The position numbers were made by a program, and so were the translations under genes. Below, one piece after another: positions 63,331-64,000 of a stretch of 64,000 nucleotides of DNA. The notes below the pieces were generated by a model. That model saw only the letters and a program-made list of their open reading frames with translations. It was not told the DNA's origin and ran no database searches. Within the stretch, counting starts at the first letter, position 1. Each line of letters starts with the position of its first letter. This DNA is from Campylorhamphus procurvoides (lineage: Eukaryota > Chordata > Aves > Passeriformes > Dendrocolaptidae): positions 1,469,329 to 1,533,328 of the forward strand of contig WBMV01008568.1 of NCBI GenBank assembly GCA_013396655.1, given 5' to 3'.

Positions 63331-64000
63331 GTTGGTGATTCTCTATTACTATCATTACTATAGTAATAAAAATTATTATTATTCCTTGTGTCTGTTGACT
63401 CGGAGAATATGTGACTCCAAATGGGAGGAGGCATTGGATGCTTGTCTGTTTCCCATGTGCACTGCTCTGTCTTTTTTGCTCAATCCTAGCAGTGCATTAG
63501 AAAATGCTGCTCAGATGTGGGGTTGGGTGGCTGCGTGGGTAAAAGCTCTTCAAGGTGTAAGTTTTACACTTCTGTATTTGATATCTCTTTTCCCTCCCCT
63601 CCTTTTTTCTTGAGGATTTTCATGGCAAACTTGCCTGGGATGGCAGTGATCTCTGGCTCACAGCATTGTTTGTTTTATCAGTGGCTCCTTTGTTGTTTCT
63701 AGTGATCATTGTCTCTGCTAAATGGGTGGTACAGGAGTGGACACAGATGTGACTGCTTGCTCAGGGTTCCTCGATGGCACATGTTTGTTGGTAGGAGCAA
63801 AATGCTGCTGCAATGTAACCCTCAGTGTGAACGGTATAAGATTCATTAAATAGTGGAGCCCAGAGGGACCTTTACACTCTTCACTCTGTTCTCTTAAGAA
63901 TGAGCAACAAAGTGGATAGTTTGATAACCTGTATAGGTAGGTTTGGAATCAGTCTTGGGGAGTGTGTTTGTGTGACGGTGGAAGAAGATTTATGCCAGTG
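63331..64000 (+). other. KCNK10: KCNK10 intron 1 (5' part)
   Basis: Begins with the GTTGGT donor. It contains a short ATT-rich run at about 63371-63384. No further exon is recognisable before the right edge. Confidence 0.8.

Noticed and set aside
1..64000. tRNA, rRNA, CRISPR, operon or phage features
   Set aside because: None seen. Repeats are simple or CR1/LTR, and the genes are spliced vertebrate genes.

Overview
The window is vertebrate nuclear DNA, most probably from a bird. It is AT-rich and intron-rich, with two GC-rich CpG islands, a 124-base assembly gap inside one of them, CR1-type LINE fragments typical of avian genomes, and a probable LTR of avian endogenous-retrovirus type. There are no bacterial, plasmid or phage features. 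Names below come from recognising spliced protein sequence by eye; no database search was run.

The main gene is SPATA7 on the minus strand. Ten coding exons were resolved at base level between 35431 and 10247. Every one has a GT donor and an AG acceptor where applicable, and all intron phases agree, giving about 517 codons. The first coding exon (about a dozen codons in mammals) was not found. It probably lies in the run of Ns at 45187-45310, inside the CpG island at about 45060-45540. SPATA7 is a ciliary (photoreceptor connecting cilium) protein.

On the plus strand at 63279-63330 is the first coding exon of KCNK10 (TREK-2, a two-pore-domain potassium channel). It encodes the known alternative N-terminus MKFPIETPRKQVNWDP plus one changed residue, and sits just downstream of a second CpG island (about 61990-63110). 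The rest of KCNK10 lies beyond the right edge. The two genes are divergently oriented and about 18 kb apart, the same arrangement as in human 14q31.

Layout: 1-10218 is non-coding DNA with a 648-bp LTR-like element (3554-4201, minus); its left end could be the 3' UTR of PTPN21, the expected convergent neighbour, but no coding exon supports that. 10219-45186 is SPATA7, with CR1 fragments in intron 5 (about 21760-22430, plus), intron 4 (about 23535-24035, minus) and intron 1 (about 41916-42250, plus). 45187-45540 is the gap and SPATA7 promoter island. 45541-61800 is intergenic, with one GC-rich patch near 57.7 kb. 61990-63330 is the KCNK10 5' region and first exon. 63331-64000 is KCNK10 intron.

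No evidence was found of a new multi-gene system. The points most worth a second look are the ambiguous splice acceptors of SPATA7 exons 4 and 8, the missing exon 1, the species-specific SPATA7 C-terminus, and an isolated OB-fold-like reading frame in intron 4.
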